Positions 1 to 13,983 of a DNA stretch of 64,000 nucleotides are shown piece after piece; the stretch's first letter is position 1, and every line of letters starts with the position of its first letter. The DNA is from Glandiceps talaboti (lineage: Eukaryota > Hemichordata > Enteropneusta > Spengelidae). The stretch is from contig NC_135550.1 of NCBI RefSeq assembly GCF_964340395.1, forward strand, positions 32,922,176 to 32,986,175. The letters run 5' to 3'. Made by a program: the position numbers and the translations under genes. The notes below the pieces were generated by a model. That model was not told where the DNA came from. It saw only the letters and a list, made by a program, of their open reading frames with translations, and did no database searches.

Positions 1-1963
1 TACAGCTATCTATGAAACATAATGGCTCAGTATAGTTCGTTAATATACCTTTCTTGGAGCAATCAGTGATCTAAAATACTTCCCCTTTGTACATTTGATA
101 AGTTCAAAATCCGGTTTCTTTGCAAAGATGAATGAAAAAAATGACAAGTTTAGCGCCCTCCTATATGCTGCCGTACTGTGAACTGGTTTGGTCTCCCCCT
201 CGAAGCAGTTTATTCAGTTGCTCGCATTCCATAGCTCCGTCTGGAAAATCTCTACTTTGCACGTGTTGACGTCGGCCAACGATTGTCTACATTGAGCCGA
301 AGTTGTAAAATGATATGTGACACTTTGAAAGCGATTAAAATACCTAGGTGTAGAAACACAACTGGCCTCAGAGTCCCTGTAAAATGTGAGATGTAACGTT
401 TCAGAATAAACAGATAAGCATTTGGTGATAGCACTATAGTATGTGATGATAGAGAAACATTGGAACAACTCCAACACTATTAATACTAACACAGAGAATC
501 TATTAAAGCCCAGCCGTTTAATATCAGCACATCCATACCACACATTGCTATTGTCTTTTCTACTTGCTGATGCTCATATATTGACGTAAAGCTTTGCCAG
601 TGCAGTGGTCTGAAAATAAAATCAAGTTATTTAGGCCAACCTGGAGTAAATGTGGTTACGGGTTAAGGAGGGAAGGAAGGGTTTACATCAAATGGCGAAG
701 AAGACAGATAAGAAATTAACAACGTGTCTGTGTCGTAATTTGCGTGTCCTTTAATGTTGGCTTGGAGAGTTTTACAGAAAGTGTCAACATCAGACACCTA
801 GAACAGAACAGACTAGAAATAGTTCATGCAATTCAGTATACGTAATTCGTCACAAAATGTGTGAATTCTGAATTCCAATTTCAAACAAACGTTACAGCAT
901 AATTAACATGGAGTTTGGTGTTGCTTGTCACCAATTATTTGTTGAAAGGTAAAGCATTTCATAAAGAACAACAAACAACATCTATTTTTGGACAAAAAAA
1001 TTACGGTGCTTAGTAAATATATGTTACGTAACATTTTTTTTGTTCGGTTTCAAACATCTATTCGTCATGTGGGGAGAAGTCTGGGCAAGTATGTAACTGA
1101 AGACTCGATCATGAACTTTTCAAGTAGTGACTTTTAGTCACGTTTAGATAATCCGTTACACATACAAAGACTAACTCCTTAATTCTAGTTTTGATAGCGA
1201 CTAAAATACACAGCGTTAAGTTTTCGATTAAGCCGTCGGTCAAGGGTAAATTTTGTGAATGTGCTTCACCTCAAGTACATCTCATCTGATATAAAGTACT
1301 TGTTGGTGGTAGTACTAGTATATCCATCAATCGTACAGCACGTGCCGGCGACCAAGGCGGTCTAGAAATTGTCGAGTGGAGCCAATGTCTCACCATGTCT
1401 GGTCTTAGGTCGGGTTCAATTGGTGTCACCAAGATATTTGGACTCTGCTGCCTTTGTGTGATTTTTCGTTTCAATCTCTGATCACTTCTTCATAGTTCAT
1501 TTAGTTTTTGAAACAGCATATAAGCTTAGAAACTTCATCCGTTACACCTCGTATTAAGTTGTAAGGAAAACAAGTATATTTAGATTGCCACATAGCTTTT
1601 GGCAACTTACAAGTACACTAAGATAACTGTTATTGTAACCTGTACCTACGAGACGCCTCCATGCTAGAACACGATTACAGGCTATACGACTACTAATTTT
1701 AATGGAATTCTCTCCTTCTTAAGTTTTTTTTTATGTTTTGAAGTGATTTTCACAACAGATCTTTATCTATTAATTACTGTCGATAGTCAACCACTTCTCG
1801 TCACCCACGATAAATGTCGACTGGTATATTAATTTTCGTCCATCGATCTATCGGAATGTTGTTAATTAGGAGGGCTGGCTTTTGTATATTTCAATGCCCC
1901 TTGTAACATTGTAAGATGTCGGTATGATTCATTTGTCTGGGTTTGTCACGTTTCTGACTACTG

Positions 1964-2075
1964 TATCACGCCGGTACATATCTATCTCCTGTCTGACTTG
2001 TATCACGCCGGTATATATATATCTCTTGTCTGACTTATATCACGCCGGTATATATCTATCTCTTGTCTGACTTGT
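1964..2075. repeat. Three tandem copies of a 37-bp unit
   Basis: Copies begin at 1964, 2001 and 2038, each starting TATCACGCCGGTA and continuing through TATCTC and TGTCTGACTT. Differences between copies are few. Confidence 0.85.
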
Positions 2076-3386
2076 GTCATTTCTTGCTTGAGTTTGTGTG
2101 ACCATGAACTGTACGTATTTTCCTTTCGTCAGACACCTGTTAACATTACCCATTCATCTTCAACTTCATAATTTTCTGTTAATGTATGGTTGTTAATAAC
2201 TGCATGTTTGTTCCACTCGCTGGTGTTTTTGTTGAGAAATATTTTAATGTCGAATAGCAATAGACAAGGGTAGTAGCAGGTGAAATCTAAAGCAGGCCGT
2301 GTTTACTTCGCCTCCTTGTATGGATACCTGTCACCTGAAATGTGCACCCATCAAATAAACATATAGTTTCATCGTATTCTTACTAAAATTCAAACCGGTA
2401 TATCCTTGCCATATCATTTAACACTTGAGCTCGATAGTTCGCGTGCCGCATTTTCTCAACTTCTTGTTAGCAATTTGAAACACCCGCTTGTATTTCGCTT
2501 AAATTCCTCTGTTATTGTTACGCTATTTTTCTTTGCAAGTAAACAACTTCAGTTGGAGTGTTTTCTTAGATCTTTTTTGAAGAGCCCGTTAACCAGAAAC
2601 AAAGGGCAGTTATCGCCAAGTATGTGGTGCATGCGGTGGAGTCTTGAACCTTTTGGCATCTCCTTACCCCACTGATACCTTGTATTATTTCAACACTTGG
2701 CTATTTAATGACAACTAGAATGGTTCAATGCTTGCCTTTGAAAACTACAGGATGCAGACTACGGGTTGCTTTACACCACATCAAAATACGTTTCAACAAC
2801 CCCCTCCCCCTCCCTGTTAGTATAAAATAAGTAAAATGTATAAAATACATCGTTTTGGATTTCGAAAACTGACAAAACATGTTTTGACATTTCTGTTTGT
2901 GTTGTGAAGTAGGAAAGTTCCAGTCGATACCCGAGTCCCCTACGGTTTGGTTCACGGTTCGGTTCGATCATTTGTTTTCTCTCAATGTTACGTGTAGTAT
3001 AGGTGAGCTATTATTCCTTAGATTCAGCTGCTAAAGTTTTTTTTAATTTTTTGCTAAAGGCGTACGATGTAGAGCAATAAAACTCCACAGAAATCATAAT
3101 TAATCGTTCGAGTGAATCACATGCAGGGAGGCAATATTGCGGTTGTATTCCATGTTTTGTGAACACCCAATATTTGAAATAAACACAGTGGTCCAGTATG
3201 AAAATCTTTCGTTGAAACATTTGAAAATATTTTGTTTGTTTAATTATATTATACGGGACGACTGAATGTTAATTGCACCATACCTTATGTTTAACCGAGT
3301 ATGTGTATGGGATGCTTACGACTTAATGTTTTTCCGCTGTACAGATTGTATATTGCTAATGGTAATAAGGTGTATTGTGACGCATT

Positions 3387-3388
<2 letters not shown>

Positions 3389-3485
<97 letters not shown>

Positions 3486-3535
3486 CACGCACGCATACAT
3501 ACACACACATGCACGCACACACACACGCACGCACG

Positions 3536-3572
<37 letters not shown>
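3389..3572. repeat. (CA)n microsatellite, interrupted
   Basis: An uninterrupted CA run to about 3482 is followed by CA mixed with GCACGC and ATACAT variants up to 3572. Open frames of Thr-His or Val-Cys through it are artefacts. Confidence 0.95.
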
Positions 3573-3574
<2 letters not shown>

Positions 3575-6500
3575 ACATATCAGTGAAAGCGTATCACAGT
3601 CATAAGGATCATCTCACTTTAGGGTCGTGATAGAAATGCTACGTTATGATATTGTATAAAGACAAACAAAACACGGGGTCAATGGTCACCAACAAGGACA
3701 ATAACATGATGACACAGAGCTTTGAATTGATGATAATACATCAACAAAGAGGAAATGTGTCAATGCAAGTTGACGAAGTCTCATTTCGTAATTATCTCTA
3801 TTCTCTATGATATGGACAACAAGAATATCTAATTAGCCTAATTACTTTCATTTGCATTTTCGTATTGTCCTTCCGACAGCAGTCGGACTGAAAATGTTGA
3901 TTGCGAAATACCGGAGGAAAAACCTAGTGGTAACTTGAGACAAATTGTACGTTTCATTAAGCGCTCCATGATGCCGATTTGCAAAATCTGGATATAATTT
4001 TGTTCATGTAATAAAGCAGTTTATCTCTTACTCTGTCATATTTCACAGCATTTGTTTTCATCAACGTAGACAGTTATTTCTTGAAACATTATTTGTTTTT
4101 ACAAACACCAATGTTGACATCCTCGACGTTTGTTTGTTTCACTGGTGACAAAAACCATGGAAGCGTAAATCTACGCATGGACGACTCGAAAACAAATAGT
4201 AAAAGATAACATTGTGGTAAATTCCACCCATCTCCAGTGAATTCTCTCCCCGTGTGCGTATGTGCCTAATCACTTGGTATTATGAATTAATGTTGGTCCG
4301 TTTATCATCTCAAGTGTTGTGTGCGTCAATCATAGATACATACATCGGGGTCAAATGAAAAAGATTGAAAATTCCATGTTTACGATAATGTGGTTTATCC
4401 AACATCTGTTGCCAAGCCTGTCAGTTGATAAAGAGAGGTGGTTATTTTACAGCGATAACTTCTGGTCAGGTTACGATAACTTCTTTTTTTTCAATTTAGG
4501 CCTACTGTTTGATGTTTAGATGGGTGTGTGCTGATACTAGGTGTAAGTACACGATGCGATACCACACTGTCTTACGAATACTTCAAACATATAAAGTAGG
4601 AAAAGAAGATTGAACAAAGTTTTTGGCCACAGTATCGTCTGTCTCCAACATTTATAACCAACACAGTATCATTTCGTAATACTGTAGCTAATACTAGTAC
4701 TTTGTGAACAGTTTCAATCATACACCGTAAATCGACTTCTTGACACCGACACACATTGTCTGAGTCGTCTTCAGAGATTTACTGGATCAAGATGTTCATC
4801 CCTTTTCTAGAATGGCCATCACCTGTCGATACAAGAAACAACTAAGACTGGACTAGATTGGAGACAACACATTGTCGAGTGAGAGATATAATGAAATATG
4901 GTCAGTTAAGTATTTGATCATATTTCACACTTTGTTTATAGTTACAATAATCACCTTAACAACGGCCATCATCCTCTCTTCTCGTTCGTCTAGTATGACA
5001 TATTCGATTCATCACTGTTATCACTTTACTATTTGTGCTCTCTATCCAAAAAATGCACATTTTCATCTCTTTTGTTTCATCGTCCAGAGTTAATGCTTTA
5101 TTTGAAACTGGTTCCACCACTTTATTCAGACCCTTAACTTTACTTCAAAAAGCTGAGGTACAGCATGAAGTCCCCATTTGTTGAACGATTTACCCGAATA
5201 CTTACCATTTTCACAAAACCACATAGATTTCTCTTATTCATTTCACAAGAAGGCGGGGTGTCGGCAGGAGAAATGGAAAAGTGTCATTCCATAACTATAT
5301 GAACTAGACGATATTTAGGAACTATACGATATTTTGGAAAAAGATGACCAACTAACATAATTTTTTAAAATACGACATGATAAAAAAAACCCAGACAAAA
5401 CACTAAGCTAAGCTGGAATAGAAAACTGAATGTGGTTGAAACCACCCAGTTGTCTAAGAGCATTGAAGCTAAGACAATGGTTGACTAGGAAAAAAAGTTG
5501 ATTTACTTGGTCTATAGTGTCAAACTAGTGGACATAATCTCCATACCAGGGGTACACTAGCATACTAATTAACCACTTGATAAAACGCTACCTTTCTAAC
5601 AATTATGCGATAATCTGGCTTAACACGACTGACAGGTGAAATTTACAAGTAGATAACATGTGGCAACAATGCTGCTGGGGCCTTTCGAACGTCTAGGTAT
5701 AGTTTTGCCAAATCATTGCTGCGTTGGATCATGATCATTTAACGGAAGTAAATCACGACACGCAATTAGCAATGTACTAAAGATTCATATTTGCACCAAG
5801 GCTAAAAGTAGATGTTATGTTTACCGGTAACTTTAGATGAAGTATCTCGTTTGATATTGTTTTTTGTTCCCTTTTTAATAACTACATGTACAAGTAATTC
5901 AGTGAAACGTATATGAAAAAGATAGTTTCCTGTGAGTTGTAGTGTGCTTGCCTTTTACACAAAACATTAGAATTACATGTTTTCAAAATGATTTCCCATT
6001 AATTAAAAAATGATGAAGATGTCGTTTGTGAAATTCCATTACAAATGACAGCTGCGTCCGTTTCCGGTCTGAGAAATAAAACGAACACATACAAGTGACG
6101 ATATTACAGTAAAGTTAGCAAAATTATGGATGGGGGGGGGGTTCTTTGGGTTCAACACTTTAACGTTTGGTACAACCTGTGTATATGGTTTGTCTTTTGG
6201 ACAACCTCGGTGGCAATCGTTCATTCGTGAAACGAGCTACATACAGGAAGTGCTGCAACCAAGACTTCCTCCAATTTTCATAAATTAGCGAAATTGTGTT
6301 TGTGAGTAGGCTGGGAAATGTAATTGTGCGTGTTTTCAAAGGCACAACAACCCTGAGCACTTTCAAGTAATCTGTGATATCTTTCTGAATGGTGGTAGCA
6401 GAGCTTTCGTTTTTTTGTGGTTTATAATCGACTTCCGGCAAAGGGACCAACAATTGGACGACAGTGAGTCACTTTGATCGGAATGAAATAGACAGAAATC

Positions 6501-9500
6501 GACATTATCACTGTGGCTTTAACGAGTTGTCTATTTCAAAGAGGAAAAAAATCACTGTGAAAAGAGACACTACTGACACGTCTCGTTTTTCAATTGTATG
6601 TTCCTTTAAGAAAAAAATATCACACAGTAAAAATCAACTTTTGACCAGATAAAGAGGGAAGAAACTAAATGAAAGGATAGGTGCAATGGCTACGTGGGAG
6701 GTCAAATTATGGCAATACACAGTAGACTAAAAACCAAAGTAATCGCTTTCTCCTTGAAGTAATCATTACATGGTTCTCATATCAGGGGCAGAAAAAGAAA
6801 AGCATTCCAAATATTATCTACAGTGATTCACAGTTTTCTTTTTAAAAAATCTCGAACTTTTTATTTCATGTATCTATAAATATGATTAATGCAAGGACCA
6901 GACACATCATATCAAAACGCTAAATAACTCTGGTATCCATTTAGTAATATCCTGTTAATAAAACGCCTACATCAATATCGCTGTGTTAGTGGTCAATTTC
7001 ACCTGCTCTATGTAAGGATGTAATGATATTCATCTCTGACAAGTGAAATTGCATCTTACAACCTTTAATAGCATGTCTACAACGCCGAGTTATGTCGCTC
7101 ATGAAGATTGGGGAAAATATGACGAAATCATGGAAAACCAGCCCAAGGAAGAAGAACGGCATCACCCCTTACTGATAACTTGGATAATGGGATCCCTATT
7201 AATTAAGAAATAATATTGTAAAAGAAGAGAAAGAAAGCCACATAGGAGATAGGAGTTTGTACCAGTTGACAAATTTAATGGCTTGGCTACCAAGTCGGGT
7301 AGAATAACTGTGACCGGCCACACATAAGTAAATATTGCCTTTGGGCAGGCATAAAAATATCAGACGGCTGTAATTTAGAACTCATATATTGAAATATTAC
7401 TACTTAAGTGGGGTTTAGAGTTACTTGGGACAGTCATTTGGCGGCACTATCATTCCTTCTCGCACAAAGACGGTGTTTGATACCCTTTGATTATTTTAGG
7501 CTAAACCAGAACAGTTCTCTGCTATTTTTTGTCCCGTTTTACAAAAGTTCGAACCCATAAATAACTTTTTTTTCTCACAAATTATGTGTAGTAATTGACA
7601 GGTGTATGAATGGAGACAGTACAGTCCAGACTGGTTAATTGGAGCCAGTCAGAAGAAGGTTGGGACGCAACCCCGCCTGATTCCTAACTATCAAGTACCG
7701 TGACACCAAGTCAAATCTCCCGAAATCGAAGAAGAACTACGTGAGAATTGCAGTGGATGACGAAATGAGATAAGGCAAATGACGTCACATATGTCTGTGA
7801 ACATTTTTCTCTTTATCTGGAAAGCCAGGTGATGGCAAATCAGACCCCTTTGAACACAGAGTTGTTTAAGGTAATAATACCGATGCAATGTGGGCAAATT
7901 TTACATGTCCTATTGCTTGTCCTAGCATGCAACTCCCCTCCCCCTAATTGCAGGCGCTATTAACCTGCCTCCCATTAAGGACCTTTATCTTTTTACGAGT
8001 GCGTTTGTTGAAAAGGCACTCTGTCAAAAAAGGAGATCCGTGAGAAAGGAAAATGGACTTTCTTTTGAAAATCGTGTCCAGTGTCTATCCATTATTGGGG
8101 AGTCGCAAAGGGGGATTTAGGAAGGTCTGACAAATAGAAATAAATAGTTGTACGATTCTTGCCATTTCTTTCATACTGCTTTGTACGTTGAGTCAAGCAG
8201 ATTACTACTTTTCTAAAGTCGAAGTCAAGACGTGAAAATAGCTAAATAACTTTTTTAATGACATTTCCCAATAAATTGACATTTCCAGCCCTTTTAAAAC
8301 CATCTACATACGTTGTCTCACAGTCCCAAGCATCTTTCAAAAATCTTTACTGTTCAGCCTCAAAACGGAAAAAACAACAGGAAAATAAAATTCGCCAATT
8401 TGGTATTATTTATTTTAATTGTTGGTTCTCACTTTCACTATAAAATGTTCTCTGGTGATTTTTTTTTAATTTTTGTCCTCGTCATCTGAGAGATTCTGAA
8501 CATTATTACGTGGTCATCACATCACATCAGTCCTTTTGATTTATAAACAGGATACTTCAAGGCTCATTCAATCCTTTATTTTGGAATTTCAAGCGGATTT
8601 AATGGACAAAGCTTCTTATATAGGCGTTTTGAGCCAGTGACGATACACAGTTATTTCTTCCGTTTTAGGTGGATTAAGCTGCTTCGGCATGCGTAAGACA
8701 GATTTTCTGTTGATACAGGAAAGTGGAACTTAATTGTCGAATTTGTTTAAGGTCGTTGATGCGTATCCTTCTGCATTCTCACATCTTCGTACATAAACGA
8801 GATTCAAGAGAGAACGAGCTCAAGGGAGCGGGTTGTTCTCAGTAGAGATAAACATTAGTTTAGGGAATTACTTTGAACACGGTTTTTTATTCTCCCTGGA
8901 TCAAAGAACCAATGTTACTATTTGAATAACGTTAGTAAAGAGCGTGGAAACATCGGTCGACGCAGGCAAACACATAATACACTCTTTTCAACACAAAATG
9001 CACAATTTCTTTATTTGTTTAAAGGCCTTAAAATCAGTTATGCTTGGTGGACGATACTGAAAGGTGTTTGCAAGCGGACAACATAAATGACTATGACGAA
9101 TAACTGTAGGAGATAAGCTGGTGGGTGGTGGGTGGCGGAATACGTCAAGTCAGGAGCCGGGGTACATCAATCTCTAGCTGGATGTCCTACCACCAGCACA
9201 CTTCCTTCGATATTATCACGTACCCTTGATGCAATTAAGCTGTGTAAATGTTATGGTTTGTATAAGGGCCAAATATCACCATTTTCACTTTCCGTGACCA
9301 GTTTACATAACCCCCGAGCTCACATAAACACCTGAAAGTGCTATACATGTTACTGAATGCAATATAGGCCTACTAGAATAAAAAAAACAGCGTGGCTTTA
9401 AATGCTGGTGTGCTATGCCTAAGCCTGTGTCGAATAAAATGATATCTCGTCGGTCGAAGGTGTCACGTACCTAGATGACGAAATTGTCTATGATTTGAGG

Positions 9501-12500
9501 ATCAAATTACAAATGTTAAAATATTGTTTGTTCTCAATCTCAGACTCAGTGTCGGTAGTACTTTCAGATGTGTCCCCATTTAACATCGGCCAAATGAATA
9601 TTCACAAATTGCCATGTGTTGTGAGGGATGACTTATGTCTCTTAAATGGTGATCTGGTCGATGTCAGACCACTCCCTCCGTCAATTTTTTCCCACTATCT
9701 ACCAATACTGACTTTGTGACGCTGTGTCAAACACTCTTAATGCAAGGGACCACACACATGGAAATTGTAACTTTTCAGTATTCACAATGCTTTCAACGAA
9801 ATTGACTTTAACGCCTAAATTCAAAGAGAAAGAATGTCAATCAAAAATCGCTCAAATTTGCCCTAAAAATCTGACGAAAGCGTAAAAAGAGGAGCGATGC
9901 GTGTCACTGTGTTTGTTTTTCGGTATTTACGTGTTTGTTTTGCTGCGGTTTATCTCAAGAGTTTTAGAAACGAGTTTTTCTTTCATGAGCCCGTCAAGTG
10001 GCATGTAGAAGCTCCTCGTGAGTACTCAACTCAATTAAGCCTATAGAAGTGAAAAGGTGGCTCTGCTTTCTTTCACCTATTGCCCATTTAATTCACAAAA
10101 CAAAGTACGTCTTTGACGCACGGGGTGAGTAGTGTTGGCTAACTTAGCTGTGTATAAATGCAACGAGTTATCCGGTGTGAATACAATCGCCTTCCACTGT
10201 TTTCCTGCTTTAATAAATATGCTCAGAATGGACAGGTAATTACCGCCAATTTTGCAACTTTCGTCAGCACCCTAATTACCAAGGAGGTCAAATTTGAAGG
10301 AAATTCTGAATTGAATGAGTTTGTCTCAAAGAGATTGATGATTAGTGAGTTGATAAAGTTACCACTGCTGGCATACCGGCTCGACTGGCTAGACTTGCAA
10401 AAAACTGTCTTCGCCTATTTAGTGTTGGTGTCCACAGCTTATTCACATAGCCCTGAACAAAGACTTTTATATTTACTTGAAAGAAATGTGGAAACGCAAT
10501 CTCCACCCCTATGATTGTGGGTTTTGTCTCACTTCACAATATGCTACCTACTAGCGTGTTATTTTTTTAAAACACGCTATACCACTTCAGGAAGCAGACC
10601 CCGTCCTGCCTTGCTAGATCGAAGCATTAGTTCCCAAACAACAACAACAACAATAACAACAAAAACAATCACTGACTGACTGACAAGCTACCACTAATAC
10701 AAAGGTATTTGTCTGTCCGTGAAATTATTTATAAAAGGGAAGAATTGGCATTCTTTGCTGCACCATGTATGTGGCTTTGCTTGGAGGTGTTTGTAGGTTG
10801 GACGTCCAGCCATATACCCAGAGGCAAGGAAGCCGATCCACTATCGTCACTCCTATAAACAGGCCGCACAGCAAGCTTAAATAAACCATATTACAACTAT
10901 GCACGAGGTCAAGAGAGTGAGCCCAAATCTGTTGCAGCACCCCGTTGCACGTTGTGTTCTTACTTACACTCTCACTGTGTAAATGTCCTTCAGCTACAAA
11001 CTACTGTTTCTACAATTCTAACTATCCTAAAAAATGGACAAAGCGTTTTGGATTTAATTCCTATTACTGATAATTAAATTGCTTATTAGAAATATTTGAA
11101 TTTAGCGACATAATTTTTGACATCCCCTTTTTCGTGTACTGTTACTGCATAATATGAAAACCTGGTTATTTCAATCCATGTCAATCTATATCGCTATAAA
11201 TACTGGTTTTCTTGGTCTTTTTGGTATATTTTAGAATTAATTTGTGAGAAACATCTGTCAGATACCAATTTTGTAGGGGTAGCGTTTATAGTCATTCACA
11301 CTCGCAATTAACAACCAAGTATTTTAGAGCAATTTTTAAAAAGACATTGAGGTAATGTCTTGCCGTGTAAGCCCACTAATTTATCAATACCATAACCTAT
11401 GATGAACTATACTTTAGAAATAATTGTTGTGTAGTCTCCAGTTTCATTAAAGTCCCTTTCGCATGTTTTTGGTGAAAACGACAATTTTATTGCCCTGACA
11501 ACGGAGAAAGTAATTTGTGTTAAAAGAGATGTTGGACATGTAACAAACAGTAAGACCACCTTTCCACAGAGTCCAAAATAAAGAATAAGATATAATTGTT
11601 TGCACAAATTAGCTTCAAAAGTTTTACAAACACACAGGCGTAGTGACCGCTTCTTCGATTATATATATATTTATATTTTACAGGCAAAAAATCACAGTGA
11701 ATATTAACACTGTTGTTTCTTTCTTGGCCATAATATTTTAATTTTACATTAAAAACTGTGCAAAAAAGATGGAATTGAATCAAATATAACGCTAACTTGT
11801 TTTCGTCTCTGTTTTTGTGAAATCTCTTGATCCAAGATCTTTTACTAAGACACTAAAGTATGAAATGATACCTATACTGACACAAGCAATACAGGTTGGT
11901 TTGTTGGCATGGAAACTAAAAATTGTAAAAGGAATCTAAAAAGTTCATACAGCCAAAATTAAAATATATACATTTAGATACTATTCTTGAACTTTCTGCC
12001 TCGCTGTCAAATTAGTGTGAATGTCTGTTTTTAACGAAATTGTCAAATTGGTGAATGTCTTATAAGCTTCTCGTTGAATTCATATTAAGTCAATGTTCAC
12101 AGCGTCGTCATAACAACGACAAACGTCCATTAAATAAATATACATGGTTAACAGTTTTTGGGTCTTTCGGTCAGTCCAAAACAAACTGAACGACGACTGG
12201 TTGTAACACAACATATACATCTTCCTTTGCATATATGTCTTGCTTTTACATGCTTGGATTTTTTCCCACGCACAGAGTTTTCCAATGGTCATTTAATGGC
12301 CAGTGTGACCGTCAATACTGTCAAGGCACTAAAAATAAGGCATCTTTGCGGTTTAGGCACATGAAAAGCTTGGTTCTGTGTGATCCTTTGAGTTGGCTAA
12401 GCATTGATGCTCTGACGCCGCAGTCGCATATCTTCAATTGTTGTTGGGCGCACTCGAGACTGCGGTTAACGAATTCCACAAAACTGGAACAGTGAAGACA

Positions 12501-12523
12501 CACTTCACACTGTGTTCCTGTCC

Positions 12524-13976
12524 TCAGCGACAGCCACAGCCTTCCACAACCATTTCTTGATAATTTTTCAAAATAACTTTCTCGTATTCGTCCAAATAAA
12601 GCATACTAATAGGGCTAAGTTCTGTGGGCACACAACAAGCTTTCGGCACTGCTTCTGGATCTACTGAGTTGACTAAAGTTTGTACTATGGCGTGATTGGT
12701 TGAGTTGAGATGGTCTGCTATTGGGAATGGACACTCACCATGGCAGTAAAAGGCGTGATATCCCGGTGGTGCAACAATCCAGTCATTCCAACCAACATCA
12801 CTGAAATCGACATACAGTGTATGTCTTCTACAGTTGGCCTTTAATCGCCGTCGTTGTTTCTTCGATTGTCTTTTCGATCTTTGTGGCCTTTTTCCATCAT
12901 CAGTATAAGCTATCAGTAGTGGACGTTGATGATGCCATTGGTCCCCCGTCTGTTCAACAGACCTCCTCAGCCGTACATGATCTTTGTGTGGTGAAATCTG
13001 TGTATTACGAACTTGAGTTACTTCCACTTCAATGCCGTAGTTTTCGTCGGGAACAGCGACCCACCTTGCGACTGCTGGTCGTACATCAAACGATTGCCAT
13101 GAATTGTTCCGAACGTCAACAATTTTACTGTCGATTAATCGTTTCATGATTCCACTACTTTCGCTACTTGGTTGTAAAATTTCGTTGATATTTATTCGGT
13201 GAAGAAACTGTCGTTCATTACCATTACTTAGCTTTGACGAGCTAATGTTAATTCCGTGACAGTAAAGACGAAGTTCGGCGCCAGTCACCAACTCGTTGTC
13301 CGGAACACTCCCCAAGTCAAATACGTATTGCATTGAATTATCCCTCCTCGGCTCGTCAAAATTACCGTCATTTTCTGAAATAGCAAAAAGCGAGAGAAAC
13401 ACTTTCATATTATTAGAACAATGTGGACAAGTTAGATAACAAGCATGAACAATTGGAGGTCTTTCTTTTAAACATGGTAACGCCGAGAAGGCGTTAATGG
13501 TAACTTTTACAGTGGTGACAAGAAGCAGCGCAAGCTATTAGTACTTGCAAATGACAATTGAGCATACATCTATTCATTTTCACACTATAGATCAACGGGG
13601 GAGGAAAAGAGATTCCACACTTACCTCGATGGAAAAAGCTTCGCGCTGTATTAGCTGTACTGACAGATTTGTCTTTGATGTTGAAATTGACATGTATATC
13701 GTCCGGGTTCCTGACGTGGTTCAGATATAGATCCATCATGTATTGGGGTATAACTGGATCCCTCCTTGGTCGCGGACGAGTTTTCAAACCAAACATACTG
13801 AGCAAGCTTGATTCAAAGGCTTGTATGACCTCTTCCCTGTTGCTCTTGCCGCCATTCAGAGCTGATCGAACTGTTAACTCATTGTCTTCACCGTCTTCGG
13901 ACACTTGAGTAGCCGTACTTTTGACCAATACATAGGATAGTAGTATAAGTATAAGGGCCTGCCTACCGTGAACCAT
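12524..13976 (-). CDS. bmp2/4: BMP2/4 (Dpp) family secreted ligand, two coding exons
   Basis: Secreted TGF-beta superfamily morphogen that binds type I/II serine/threonine kinase receptors and patterns the dorsoventral axis in bilaterians (family knowledge). Coding exons on the minus strand are 13976-13625 and 13374-12524, joined by a 250-bp GT-AG intron in phase 1; the spliced protein is 400 aa, the usual family length. Residues 1-22 are a hydrophobic signal peptide. A prodomain motif PQYMMDLY lies at 77-84 and [10 protein letters not shown] ends at the intron. A furin site RSKR at 283-286 releases a 114-aa mature peptide with a basic N-terminus, as in vertebrate BMP2. All seven knot cysteines are present (first at 299; the rest at +29, +33, +65, +66, +98, +100), plus the conserved NST glycosylation site and the terminal CGCR. 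The start was chosen because the signal peptide follows directly; an upstream in-frame ATG lies across a likely 3' splice site. An ATTAAA-type poly(A) signal is possible at 12297-12292. Confidence 0.95.
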
Positions 13977-13983
13977 TATGTCT
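13625..13983 (-). other. bmp2/4: BMP2/4 exon with ATG, preceded by a 3' splice site
   Basis: Reading on the minus strand, a pyrimidine-rich TTGCTTTTTCAG ends at 13984, and the ATG follows 8 bases later at 13976. The exon ends CGAG before a GTAAGT donor at 13624. This implies that the first exon is non-coding and lies further upstream (above 13984), as in vertebrate BMP2 and BMP4. I could not locate that upstream exon or the promoter. Confidence 0.6.

Larger units (their letters stand above)
1..12523. other. Gene-free stretch left of BMP2/4
   Basis: I find no recognisable coding exon, tRNA or transposon protein on either strand. Open frames are short and lack known motifs. The longest (10158-10514, plus) matches nothing I know. 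Contents worth naming are a three-copy tandem repeat at 1964-2075, the (CA)n tract at 3389-3572, a poly-G run near 6133-6142 and a small hairpin at 10552-10577. Distal BMP2/4 3'UTR may reach into the right end; an AATAAA on the minus strand lies at 11491-11486. Confidence 0.6.

Noticed and set aside
3266-3630. His/Thr- or Cys/Val-repeat proteins
   Set aside because: They are translations of the (CA)n microsatellite.
6160-6453. Possible transposon protein fragment
   Set aside because: A charged open frame without any transposase or reverse-transcriptase motif that I could identify.
10158-10514. Possible 118-aa protein
   Set aside because: No recognisable domain, signal or splice context. The length is within what chance gives in 64 kb, so I did not call a gene.
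12817-13149. Plus-strand open frame of 110 codons
   Set aside because: It is antisense to the BMP2/4 coding exon and has no motif of its own.
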